Shown: piece by piece, positions 1-7,256 of the stretch | Numbering within the stretch: position 1 is the stretch's first letter | Layout of the letters: every line of letters begins with the position of its first letter | NCBI RefSeq assembly: GCF_016595435.1 | Contig: NZ_JAENIJ010000012.1 | Coordinates: 1-64,000, forward strand | Direction: 5' to 3' | DNA length: 64,000 bases | From: Luteolibacter pohnpeiensis | GTDB lineage: Bacteria > Verrucomicrobiota > Verrucomicrobiia > Verrucomicrobiales > Akkermansiaceae | Translations under genes and position numbers: made by a program | The notes under the pieces: generated by a model | The model's database searches: none | The model's input: the letters and a program-made list of their open reading frames with translations, nothing else | What the model was told of the DNA's origin: nothing

Positions 1-61
1 GACGGGGACGGCAGATGAGGAAAGCTAATAGGCTTCAAATAGTCGTACCAGCTTTTTATGA

Positions 62-307
62 GATTTTTCGGCAATTATTTTTGGCAAACGGTCTAAAGGC
101 TTCAATAGCGAGGCCTTTTTTGGCGATTTTGGGAAAAATGATGTTATTTTGCGAGTCGTGAATTCATCAAATCCAACAGAAAAAAACGTAAGTCTCGTAG
201 CAACAGATCCTACTACGGGGAAAGTTGTCCGTAGGCAGGGAACTTTTGTTTCTGGTGATGAAGAGGTGCATTTTTATCCCTATTTTTTAAATGAAGATAA
301 TGAATGA
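62..307 (+). CDS. C-terminal part of an unrecognised reading frame, start unclear
   Basis: A frame is open from just after a stop at 59-61 to TGA at 305-307 and reads like protein: it ends in a charged stretch with SGDEEVHFYPYFLNEDNE. No ATG lies in it; GTG at 158 or TTG at 149 are the only plausible internal starts, so it may be a 3' remnant of a larger gene broken upstream, or a frame shifted near position 60. Its end overlaps the ATG codons at 291 and 300 of the next gene, so the two would be translationally coupled. The stretch is visibly AT-richer than the rest of the window. I recognise no family. Confidence 0.3.
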   Translation, partial: DFSAIIFGKRSKGFNSEAFFGDFGKNDVILRVVNSSNPTEKNVSLVATDPTTGKVVRRQGTFVSGDEEVHFYPYFLNEDNE

Positions 308-1070
308 AATGAGTCTCCATAAGAAAAATATTTGGATCTCGTTGAATGTCATAGGGTTATTGTGCCTTGCGTGGCTATGGATTCAACCTATTGATACTTT
401 CAAAAATAAAACTTCTTCTCCAGAATTCTTTCGTGATTCAAAGAGAGATTCCTTAGAGATAAATAGTAAATTTGATGCACTACGACAGAGGCGAAAAAAT
501 ATTGAAGAAAGAGAGAATAAAAGGCTCTCAAGATATTCCAACCTTCCTCCAATACCAGCGGTAAAAATCAAAATACTAAATGATGATCAAACTATCAATG
601 TGGACGGGCTTCTAGCGCTAAATATAGATCCAAGTCTACAGCCGAGACTCCAACAGGCTTATGATGATTCTTGCGTTGCGATGAGACGGGCAATCGTCGC
701 AAATGCGTCTTTAGAAGAGAATCCCGCAAAACATATTACAACTTTATTAATTCCTCCAATAGAACAAGGTCAGATGATTTTAGATCAAATGCGGGGCACT
801 CTGCAAAGTATTATAGGTCGAGAAAAATTAGATGATTACATATGTAATTTTTCTATATACTATAAATTTGATGATTATATGATTTATGAGACGCGTATTG
901 ATTTCATGGATAATTATGACACGGAAACAATTTCAAATCATGAAGTCAAGTTGTCGAGACGTGATGTGATGTTTGGAAGTCGGATATCAGAATACTCGAT
1001 GTCATTCGACCGATTTAAGGAAGATTACGGGGATTTTTTTCGTGATTTCATACCAGAATATGCAAGGTGA
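291..1070 (+). CDS. hypothetical protein with N-terminal membrane anchor
   Basis: A 259-residue protein of unknown function. One hydrophobic segment lies near residues 14-32 (IWISLNVIGLLCLAWLWI), after a short lysine-containing N terminus, followed by a charged, probably coiled region (residues 50-80) and a soluble alpha/beta-looking remainder. This suggests a single-pass inner-membrane protein or an uncleaved signal anchor. Starts at 291, 300 and 309 are all in frame and none has a clear ribosome site. The gene overlaps the frame that ends at 307, and it is AT-rich with codon use unlike the downstream housekeeping genes, which points to transfer. No family assigned; an immunity or accessory partner of the upstream frame is only a guess. 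Confidence 0.6.
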   Translation: MKIMNEMSLHKKNIWISLNVIGLLCLAWLWIQPIDTFKNKTSSPEFFRDSKRDSLEINSKFDALRQRRKNIEERENKRLSRYSNLPPIPAVKIKILNDDQTINVDGLLALNIDPSLQPRLQQAYDDSCVAMRRAIVANASLEENPAKHITTLLIPPIEQGQMILDQMRGTLQSIIGREKLDDYICNFSIYYKFDDYMIYETRIDFMDNYDTETISNHEVKLSRRDVMFGSRISEYSMSFDRFKEDYGDFFRDFIPEYAR

Positions 1071-1218
1071 CCTCGATTGAATAAATGCATAACAGAGAAT
1101 AGGCCTTAGTCATAAATTGGACCCGGCTAGAATTGTCCAAATGAGCGGTCGCCCCACAAGTTCCATAAAAATTTTTACGGATCAAAAAAAACAGCGAGTC
1201 CGATGATCTGGCAGATTC

Positions 1219-2085
1219 TTAGAGATCAGGTGCTTCGATCAAATCTTTGAGATGACCGCCGCGGGCGGTGACCCATTTGCCTTTTTTGATCACCTGTGGG
1301 AATCCAATGCCGTGTTCAGCAGCTGCGGTGAAAACATCCCACGCCTGAGTGGCGAGAATGCCGGAAACAATCAAGTCACCGCCGGGAGCTAAGGATCGGG
1401 CGATGACGGGCCAAGCTTCGATCAAAACAGTGGAAAACAGATTGGCCAACACCACATCATATCCCTTTTTACGTGGTTTCCATTTCAGAACATCCTGTTC
1501 TTTAACGACGATCTCCGAAGTTTCATTACGCTCGGCATTTCTGGCGGCAACCGCGACCGCGAACGGATCAAAATCGCAGGCGTAGGCTTCCGCGCAACCC
1601 AGCTTGGTGGCAGCGATCGCGAGCACTCCAGTGCCGGTGCCCAGATCGGCGACACTCCATTTGGTATTTTTGCGAGTCCGGCCTACATCGACGAGCAAGC
1701 GCAGACAGGTGGAGGTGGTGGCGTGGTCTCCAGTGCCGAAGGCCATCTCCGGAGGGATCACAATGAGATCGCGCTTCGCGTTCGCTTTCTTTAGCGCGGC
1801 TAACTCTTTCGGCCGAGTCTCTGCCGTGAGCACAAAAGCGTCGCGAATTTTGACGGGTTTGGGTGGCTCAACGACTTTGTTCCAATCGGCCGAAACAAGC
1901 TTGCGTGCCGATCCACCAAACCGTTCGACGACGGCGTCTGCTTCCTTCTTGGATTCACAGAAAAGCCGAAGTCGAACGGATTTGCCGCCTTTCAAGTATT
2001 CGATGACCAGATTCGAGTTTCCTGAGAAACGTTCCTCCCAGGCATCGATCCACTGGGAATTTGAAAGCTTGGACCAGACGTACAT
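1219..2085 (-). CDS. prmA: ribosomal protein L11 methyltransferase (PrmA)
   Basis: An SAM-dependent protein methyltransferase expected to trimethylate ribosomal protein L11 in the cytosol. The C-terminal two thirds carry the family signature FGTGDHATTSTCL (about residues 115-128), the SAM-binding glycine loop ADLGTGTGVLAIAA, the acidic CDFDP end of strand 2 and VVLANLF, which corresponds to the NIL-type catalytic loop of PrmA. The N-terminal part is a short, weakly conserved substrate-binding domain. I chose the ATG at 2085 (MYVWSKLS) because the open frame up to 2124 adds residues not expected in the family; no Shine-Dalgarno decides it. The length of 288 residues is normal. Confidence 0.88.
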   Translation of the reverse strand: MYVWSKLSNSQWIDAWEERFSGNSNLVIEYLKGGKSVRLRLFCESKKEADAVVERFGGSARKLVSADWNKVVEPPKPVKIRDAFVLTAETRPKELAALKKANAKRDLIVIPPEMAFGTGDHATTSTCLRLLVDVGRTRKNTKWSVADLGTGTGVLAIAATKLGCAEAYACDFDPFAVAVAARNAERNETSEIVVKEQDVLKWKPRKKGYDVVLANLFSTVLIEAWPVIARSLAPGGDLIVSGILATQAWDVFTAAAEHGIGFPQVIKKGKWVTARGGHLKDLIEAPDL

Positions 2086-2216
2086 AAGATAGGTTGCAAT
2101 GTTAGATCGGAACTGACCAGCCAACTGGATGGGTCAGGGCCGTTATCGCTTCCAAATCTTCTGTTTGTCGAGCGGCTTGTGGCGTTGTGGGTTTTTCAGC
2201 GGCGTTGGCAATCGGA

Positions 2217-2291
2217 TTACCAAGCCATGATGATGTGCAAGGAGCCGATGACAGCCAATGCAACAATGATATCACGAATAATGGGTTTCAT
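2217..2291 (-). CDS. possible 24-residue membrane peptide
   Basis: ATG at 2291 opens a 24-codon frame ending at TAA 2219-2217. It encodes MKPIIRDIIVALAVIGSLHI and four more residues (IMAW): a lysine/arginine start followed by one continuous hydrophobic helix, the usual look of a bacterial small membrane protein. A TATACT box lies directly before the start and a run of G blocks lies 10 bases further upstream. It precedes prmA on the same strand by about 130 bases. No ribosome site is evident, and a frame this short can occur by chance; the amino acid make-up is the main support. Confidence 0.33.
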   Translation of the reverse strand: MKPIIRDIIVALAVIGSLHIIMAW

Positions 2292-2679
2292 AGTATAATT
2301 GGGGGGTGGGGGGATGGATTGGGTTTAATGGGTAAAGAAAATTATTGATACCTTTCCCGATTTTGCCAGAGGTAAAATGCAGTTCTGTTAGAGAACAGTA
2401 GCTCCGGAACAGTCCACGAGCGCGAAAAAGCGAAATTGTGAATTTTGTAAATCGGCAAATAATTCTGAATCAATCAGTTTGCCATTCTGCGATTTGGATG
2501 AGTCGAGTGGGCGACTCTTAATTTTGCGGATATTAATTTTCGCGCAATTCGGAGAATTTTGGGGAATTGGCAGAGTTTGGCCCGGAATTCGCTATTTCAT
2601 GCAGTTTTTCTTATGGCTCAGCGCCAAAGAGAGGAGTGTATTCCCCATGAGAAGCCGCTGCAGTATCGAGGCTGGGCCT
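2292..2679. other. non-coding stretch with G-run motif and small hairpin
   Basis: The largest gene-free stretch of the window. It contains four G runs of three or more within 2301-2332 (6, 6, 3 and 3 Gs with loops of 1, 7 and 6 bases on the plus strand) that fit a G-quadruplex pattern, and a 6-bp hairpin at 2500-2517 (GAGTCG / CGACTC) followed on the plus strand by TTAATTTT. A frame at 2479-2715 on the plus strand is not convincing. No tRNA or known small RNA was recognised. Confidence 0.4.
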
Positions 2680-3069
2680 CTATTTCAGGAGCCAGTGCAA
2701 TCGTTTGAAAACTAGGGCGCCGCATAGACCGCCGCTGATGTCTGCCATCCAATCGAATGGATCCAGTCCGCTCCGGCCCGGGACGAAATTTTGGTGAATT
2801 TCGTCTGAAGCGCCGACCAGGGCGATGAAAACCACGCAGTAGAGAATGATCATGCGCCATTTGGGAGCCTCAGGCTGTCGACAAAATAGATAGGCAGCCA
2901 TCAGACCGCTACCTCCAAAGTAATAGCCGAAATGGAGGATTTTATCGAGATTGGGGATTGGCGGCAAATCCTCCATCGTCTTTGCAGAAGAGGAAAGCCA
3001 CCACAGCGTGCCGAACCAGATAAGCACGGCGGTGATCCAGAAAAGCGGATGGCGTGTCGGCTGTGGCAT
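2680..3069 (-). CDS. VanZ-like family membrane protein
   Basis: A 129-residue integral membrane protein with three to four predicted helices. It has the VanZ-family landmarks: a DKxxHF motif (DKILHFGYY, near residue 42) and DExxQxFVPGRxxxxxD (DEIHQNFVPGRSGLDPFD, near residue 87), ending with a short LHWLLK tail. VanZ relatives occur in many bacteria and most are not resistance genes; the biochemical role is unknown. The start lies only 4 bases after the stop of the CopG-like antitoxin gene, so it is probably co-transcribed with the toxin-antitoxin pair, which is unusual. Confidence 0.82.
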   Translation of the reverse strand: MPQPTRHPLFWITAVLIWFGTLWWLSSSAKTMEDLPPIPNLDKILHFGYYFGGSGLMAAYLFCRQPEAPKWRMIILYCVVFIALVGASDEIHQNFVPGRSGLDPFDWMADISGGLCGALVFKRLHWLLK

Positions 3070-3073
3070 GAGA

Positions 3074-3346
3074 TTACTGCTTACGCATCTCTTCTTCCAA
3101 GCGCTCTGCCAGCCACTGCTTCATCATGGATTGGTAGTTGAGGAAGCGTGAGCGCGCGATGCGTTTAATGCGGGAAAGCATCCGTGGATCGAAGCGCAGG
3201 GTGATGGTGGTGGACTCGCGGGAGTCGGCCTCGTGCACCGAGGATGCCATCAGTTTGCTATCGAGTTCGTGTTTCATCCAGAACTCGGCTTCTTCCGCTT
3301 CGTCAGCGAAATCCGGGATTTCAGACCAGTTGGTAATTGGAGTCAT
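3074..3346 (-). CDS. CopG/BrnA-like antitoxin
   Basis: A 90-residue protein. The N-terminal half is acidic (SEIPDFADEAEEAEFW), like the CopG-type antitoxin family, in which this segment covers the toxin. The C-terminal half contains TTITLRFDPRMLSRIKRIA followed by NYQSMMKQWLAERLEEE, matching a ribbon-helix-helix DNA-binding fold. It should bind and neutralise the toxin encoded immediately upstream and repress their shared promoter (family knowledge). It starts 11 bases after the toxin stop, giving the toxin-first order typical of brnTA. Confidence 0.72.
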   Translation of the reverse strand: MTPITNWSEIPDFADEAEEAEFWMKHELDSKLMASSVHEADSRESTTITLRFDPRMLSRIKRIARSRFLNYQSMMKQWLAERLEEEMRKQ

Positions 3347-3357
3347 GACAAAGAAAA

Positions 3358-3624
3358 TCAGCGGAATTCAGCGTAACGGCGGTCGTAGAAACGTTGCTCG
3401 CTTTCAGTCATGTCGCGTGCGGCAATCACGCGAATGGTTTTCCCGTCGGTGGTGAAACAGAAAAACAGGTAGCGATCCGCAACGGTGCGACCGAGTGAGT
3501 AATAGCGAGATGTGTCTGAATCCGGCAGGAAACGGACAGAAAACGGATCTTCGAGCGCCTCCTCAAGCTCCCGGGGCTTGATGTTGCGTAGATCGAATTG
3601 AACGTCGATGAGGTCGAGATCCAT
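3358..3624 (-). CDS. BrnT-like ribonuclease toxin
   Basis: An 88-residue protein. The C-terminal block GKTIRVIAARDMTESEQRFYDRR matches the BrnT pattern in which a central strand is followed by the IRxISAR core and a final RRxYE-type helix, and ALEDPFSVRFLPD resembles the internal DP segment. BrnT toxins are RelE-fold ribonucleases that act on mRNA. The N terminus deviates from the usual FEWDxxKAxxNxxKHGV start, so this is a divergent member. It is paired with the CopG-like gene just downstream. Confidence 0.7.
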   Translation of the reverse strand: MDLDLIDVQFDLRNIKPRELEEALEDPFSVRFLPDSDTSRYYSLGRTVADRYLFFCFTTDGKTIRVIAARDMTESEQRFYDRRYAEFR

Positions 3625-3689
3625 GGGCGAAGACTGAATGACAGGCTGGAAAGTGCAAGAGATTGTGATCCGCGATGGGAGCCGACTCG

Positions 3690-4889
3690 TTACAGAGTGT
3701 GTCCCATACGCAGGCGCTTGGTTTCCAGATATTTCTCGTTGTGTGGGTTAGAAGGAAGACGGATCGGCAATTGTTCGACAATTTCCAGCCCGTAGCCGCC
3801 GAGACCGATGACTTTTTTCGGGTTATTGGTCAGGAGACGGATTTTGCGCACGCCGAGGTCGTAAAGAATTTGCGCGCCCATGCCGTAGTCACGCAGATCG
3901 GAGCCAAAACCGAGTTTTTCATTTGCCTCGACCGTATCCAGCCCTTCTTCCTGCAGTTTGTAAGCGTGGATCTTGGCCGCCAATCCGATGCCGCGTCCTT
4001 CCTGGCGCAGGTAGAGCAAAACGCCGCCTTCTTTTGAAATGTGCTCAAGTGCGGCAGACAGCTGGCCTCCGCAGTCACAGCGGCGGGATTGAAATACATC
4101 ACCCGTGAGGCACTCGGAATGCACCCGCACCAGGGTGGGCTTTTCAGGATCGATCGTGCCGCGTGTCAGCGCGAGGTGGTGAGTATCGTCCGTAGAAATG
4201 CGGTAGAGGTGGCAGTCAAATTCGCCGAAATCAGTGGGGAGTTTGATGATTTCCTCCCGTTGGACGAGTTTTTCGGATTTTCGGCGATATTCGATGATTT
4301 GGGAAATGGTGCAGGCCTTGAGCTGATGTTTCTCCTGATATTCGCCCAAATTGCCGACGCGGGCCATGGTCCCGTCATCGTGAATGATCTCACAAATGAC
4401 CCCGGCAGGCTCAAGACCGGCCAGATGGGCCAGATCGACAGCGGCTTCCGTATGGCCGGCGCGACGAAGTACGCCCCCGGCGATGGCCTGGATTGGGAAA
4501 ACGTGGCCTGGTTTTACAAATGAGTCGGCAGTGGCTGCAGGATCGGCCAACAGGCGGACGGTGACCGCGCGGTCGGCCGCAGAAATGCCGGTGGTGATTT
4601 CGGACGCAGCGTCGACGGAAATGGTAAACGCGGTTTTTTGCCCCTCAAGATTCCGGCGCGTCATTTGCGGCAGGTCGAGAAACTCCGCGCGCTCGGCGCT
4701 GATGGGGGCGCAGATGAGGCCACGGGCGTGAACCGCCATGAAATTGATCATTTCCGGGGTGCAAAGTGCTGCTGCACCCACCAGATCCGCTTCATTTTCA
4801 CGGGAAGGGTCATCGGCAACGATCACCAAGCGGCCTGCGGCGATTTCCGCGACGATTTCATCAATGGGGTGGAATTTGAGTTCGGACAT
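3690..4889 (-). CDS. ribBA: bifunctional 3,4-dihydroxy-2-butanone 4-phosphate synthase / GTP cyclohydrolase II
   Basis: A cytosolic enzyme that opens both branches of riboflavin synthesis: ribulose 5-phosphate to 3,4-dihydroxy-2-butanone 4-phosphate (N-terminal half, residues 1-200) and GTP to the first pyrimidine intermediate (C-terminal half, 205-399). RibB marks are the acidic loop DDPSRENEAD, FMAVHARGLIC, TTGISAADRA and GHTEAAVDLA. RibA marks are the zinc cysteines in SECLTGDVFQSRRCDC, RQEGRGIGL, the LRDYGMGAQIL segment and LLTNNPKK. The acidic loop differs from the common DDEDRENEGD by DE to DP and G to A, while RENE is kept. The length is normal. No FMN riboswitch is visible in the short upstream gap. 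Confidence 0.95.
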   Translation of the reverse strand: MSELKFHPIDEIVAEIAAGRLVIVADDPSRENEADLVGAAALCTPEMINFMAVHARGLICAPISAERAEFLDLPQMTRRNLEGQKTAFTISVDAASEITTGISAADRAVTVRLLADPAATADSFVKPGHVFPIQAIAGGVLRRAGHTEAAVDLAHLAGLEPAGVICEIIHDDGTMARVGNLGEYQEKHQLKACTISQIIEYRRKSEKLVQREEIIKLPTDFGEFDCHLYRISTDDTHHLALTRGTIDPEKPTLVRVHSECLTGDVFQSRRCDCGGQLSAALEHISKEGGVLLYLRQEGRGIGLAAKIHAYKLQEEGLDTVEANEKLGFGSDLRDYGMGAQILYDLGVRKIRLLTNNPKKVIGLGGYGLEIVEQLPIRLPSNPHNEKYLETKRLRMGHTL

Positions 4890-4964
4890 GGCGCGATTTC
4901 CCGGGCACCATCGACTGATATTGGCGAGTCGTCCAGCGCTAGCCCCGGGAAAGATGTGGAAGGT

Positions 4965-5531
4965 TCAATTCAGCATCGGATTGTCCGGCGCATCTGCCAG
5001 CAATCCGTGCAGTGGTGAGAGATGATGAAGCAGTTTTTTCCACAGTGAGAGATCATGATCCATCACCAGCAGATTTTTGTGGGGCAGCGTAGGAATCCAG
5101 GCATTTGCGCCAATTTCTGACTCCAGCTGGCCTGGCTCCCACCCGGAATAGCCGATGAACGCGCGCACGATTCGACCCGGTTTGGCGGCGTGCTCGATCG
5201 CTTCATCCGCTGAAATTCGCAACGCCCATCTCAATTCGTGTCTGGAATTCCACCACAAGGCGGTAAACGTCAGCTGATTTTTGGATACCGGCCCCCCATG
5301 GTGAACGGGTAAGTGGCTCAAACGGGCAAAGGCTGGATCTTTCAGCAGATCGCCAACGTGGCGTCCGCTCGGGTGATTCAAAATCAGTCCCATCGCACCT
5401 TCTTCCGTCGTGTGCTCGGCCAGAAGGATCACGGACTTGCGGAACGTGCTTTCGTGCAGGGACGGTTCGGCAAGCAGCAGTTTTCCCTGCAGATTCGAGA
5501 AAGGGTTTGGATGATTGGGTTCGCTGGTCAC
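4965..5531 (-). CDS. YqgE/AlgH family protein
   Basis: A 188-residue soluble protein of the UPF0301 (YqgE/AlgH) family, whose molecular role is not settled. Family features: an early LQGKLLLAEPSLHESTFRKS, then VILLAEHTTEEGAMGLILNHPSG, the GGPVSKNQLTFTALW block and FIGYSGWEPGQLESEI near the C terminus. The start codon is GTG at 5531; no ATG precedes the conserved region. It is divergent to the prepilin peptidase gene, with about 80 bases between for promoters. Confidence 0.9.
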   Translation of the reverse strand: MTSEPNHPNPFSNLQGKLLLAEPSLHESTFRKSVILLAEHTTEEGAMGLILNHPSGRHVGDLLKDPAFARLSHLPVHHGGPVSKNQLTFTALWWNSRHELRWALRISADEAIEHAAKPGRIVRAFIGYSGWEPGQLESEIGANAWIPTLPHKNLLVMDHDLSLWKKLLHHLSPLHGLLADAPDNPMLN

Positions 5532-5609
5532 GCGCTGGAAAGAAGTGGCTTATCCTGTACACGAACTGATGTTTTGAGAAATCCTTTCAGTTAGATGTGG
5601 CAATAAATC

Positions 5610-6803
5610 TTGGTTTTGTTGATCCGTAGTCGCTTGATTCCGACTTTCTCTTTACTCCGTCAGCGACGTGGCTTGAATGGCGACACATTGCCCTACGGTA
5701 TTTTTGATTTGTGGATTTGGTTGATTCCCGCGTTCCTGCTCGGAGCTTGCATCGGGTCGTTTTTGAATGTGGTCATTTACCGGGTGCCGCTCGGTCTTTC
5801 GGTGAATGAACCGAAGCGATCCTTTTGCCCACATTGCAAGAAACCGATCCCGATGGGACGCAATATCCCGCTTTTCAGTTGGTTGTTATTGCGCGGGAAA
5901 TGTGCGGATTGCGGCGCGCCGATCGCGTTTCGCTATTTCGCGGTCGAGCTACTGACGGCTTTGCTGTTCATGGCCGCATGGTGGTTTTTCACGCCGCAGG
6001 TTGTCGTGTTTCTTTGGGTGCTGCTTGCCTTGTTGATCGCGATCACCTTCATCGATGCGGAACACATGATCATTCCCATCAGTCTGACCTGGAGTGGGGT
6101 GGTGGTGGGATTGATTGCGAGTGTCATCTATCCGGTGCTTCCCGACATGGCGGGGAATCCGATGGCCACGTGGAAAGATGGGCTCAAACACGCCGGCATC
6201 GGCTGGGTGACCGGCTTTATCGGCCTGTGGCTAGTCGTTGAACTGGGCAAACTCGTCTTCGGCAAACGCGCGATGAAATTCGAAAAACCGGTCGAATGGT
6301 TTCTGAAAGAGCCGGAGGGCGATCAGGACCCGATGCTGTTTGTGATCGATGGCGAGGAAATCGCCTGGTGGGATATTTTTTACCGCAAAACCGACCGCTT
6401 GATCGTCGAGGCGACCGATATCCGCGTGGATGGCGTTTCAGTGGGTGAGGGGAAATTGGTGATTCGCGAGGTGGAAATCGAGCTGCCCGATGGCTCGACC
6501 CGACATCTGGCGAAAATGAAATCCTTGGATGGCAAAGCGCTTTCAACTGTGATTCCGCGTGAGGCGATGGGAATGGGCGATGTTCATCTTCTCGGCATGA
6601 TCGGAGTGTTTTTCGGCTGCAGCGGCGTGTTCTTTTCGCTGTTTGCGGCCTGCATCTTTGCTCTGGTCGCCGCTTTGTTTGGTAAAATCGGATTTGGCAG
6701 GCAGCTGCCATTCGGCCCGTTTTTGGCACTGGGTGCAGTCACTTGGATGTTCGGTGGCTGGATGATTTGGGCTTGGTATCTGAATTTCCTGATTCCGGGT
6801 TGA
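5610..6803 (+). CDS. prepilin peptidase (type IV leader peptidase) with internal insertion
   Basis: An inner-membrane aspartyl protease that cuts prepilin leaders after glycine; N-methylation of the new N terminus is likely. It shows GACIGSFLNVVIYR, a zinc-type CPHC ... CADC tetracysteine loop (near residues 75-105), the first catalytic aspartate in FIDAEHMIIP (near 150) and the second in GMGDVHLLG (near 320). Between the catalytic motifs sits an extra soluble segment of about 100 residues with IEL/DGS-type strands, absent from short PilD enzymes. The first in-frame start is TTG at 5610; TTG at 5688 is an alternative, and the protein proper begins around FDLWIWLIPA. It stands alone, but its likely substrates are the two prepilins at 38.0 and 47.2 kb. 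Confidence 0.88.
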   Translation: MVLLIRSRLIPTFSLLRQRRGLNGDTLPYGIFDLWIWLIPAFLLGACIGSFLNVVIYRVPLGLSVNEPKRSFCPHCKKPIPMGRNIPLFSWLLLRGKCADCGAPIAFRYFAVELLTALLFMAAWWFFTPQVVVFLWVLLALLIAITFIDAEHMIIPISLTWSGVVVGLIASVIYPVLPDMAGNPMATWKDGLKHAGIGWVTGFIGLWLVVELGKLVFGKRAMKFEKPVEWFLKEPEGDQDPMLFVIDGEEIAWWDIFYRKTDRLIVEATDIRVDGVSVGEGKLVIREVEIELPDGSTRHLAKMKSLDGKALSTVIPREAMGMGDVHLLGMIGVFFGCSGVFFSLFAACIFALVAALFGKIGFGRQLPFGPFLALGAVTWMFGGWMIWAWYLNFLIPG

Positions 6804-6874
6804 TCGGGAGGTGATGATTCGGTTGCCCGATTTCATGGGTTGCGTAGTCAGAACTCCGATGGTGAACTTCCTCC

Positions 6875-7165
6875 ATGTCGCAAGGAAAAGTCAGCTGGCC
6901 GGTGGTGTGTCTCGGATTGGCACGCATGATCCTCCAAGACCGGACGGAGCGGCGTAAAATCCTGTTCTGGATGCTTCTCGCGGTGATGGCGGGCATGGCG
7001 ATCGGCTTGTGGGGCATCAATGCCTGGTTGATGGAGAGTGCCTTGCGATTTCTGCTTTGGTGGGGCGGCTGTATCTTGCTGACGATTTTAGTGATCTTGT
7101 TTGCACTGTACGATGCGTTGGCGGTCATTCGCGAGGAGCGGGAAAAGCTATTTCGCGACGACTGA
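6875..7165 (+). CDS. small two-helix membrane protein, unknown
   Basis: A 96-residue protein with two hydrophobic helices (about residues 28-50 and 60-80) separated by a short loop. It ends in a charged tail (IREEREKLFRDD), and the N terminus carries RTERRK before the first helix, so both ends are probably cytoplasmic. I recognise no family; the build is common in Verrucomicrobiota next to unrelated genes. The ATG at 6875 has no strong ribosome site. Confidence 0.6.
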   Translation: MSQGKVSWPVVCLGLARMILQDRTERRKILFWMLLAVMAGMAIGLWGINAWLMESALRFLLWWGGCILLTILVILFALYDALAVIREEREKLFRDD

Positions 7166-7230
7166 TTTCGGGCTACATCGGCGATCGGACATTGGCTTTC
7201 GCGATCGAATCCTTGCGATCTCTCGGAATC

Positions 7231-7256
7231 AGGAGGATAACAGGATGGCACGATGA
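7231..7256 (+). promoter_or_regulatory. strong Shine-Dalgarno with three-codon leader (Met-Ala-Arg-stop) overlapping amylase start
   Basis: AGGAGG at 7231-7236 is the best ribosome site I noticed in the window. Eight bases later comes ATG GCA CGA TGA (7245-7256), whose stop overlaps the ATG of the amylase at 7253 (ATGA). The amylase ATG itself is 16 bases from the AGGAGG, too far for usual use. Ribosomes may start on the mini-frame and reinitiate, or use the distant ATG directly. Confidence 0.45.

Noticed and set aside
2500-2517. Hairpin GAGTCG/CGACTC followed by TTAATTTT
   Set aside because: It is oriented as a plus-strand terminator, but no plus-strand gene ends upstream of it.
2479-2715. 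Plus-strand 78-codon frame in the gene-free stretch
   Set aside because: It has a TTG start, overlaps the VanZ gene end and has no domain or ribosome site.
4890-4964. Possible FMN riboswitch before ribBA
   Set aside because: The gap is too short and lacks the conserved FMN aptamer blocks.
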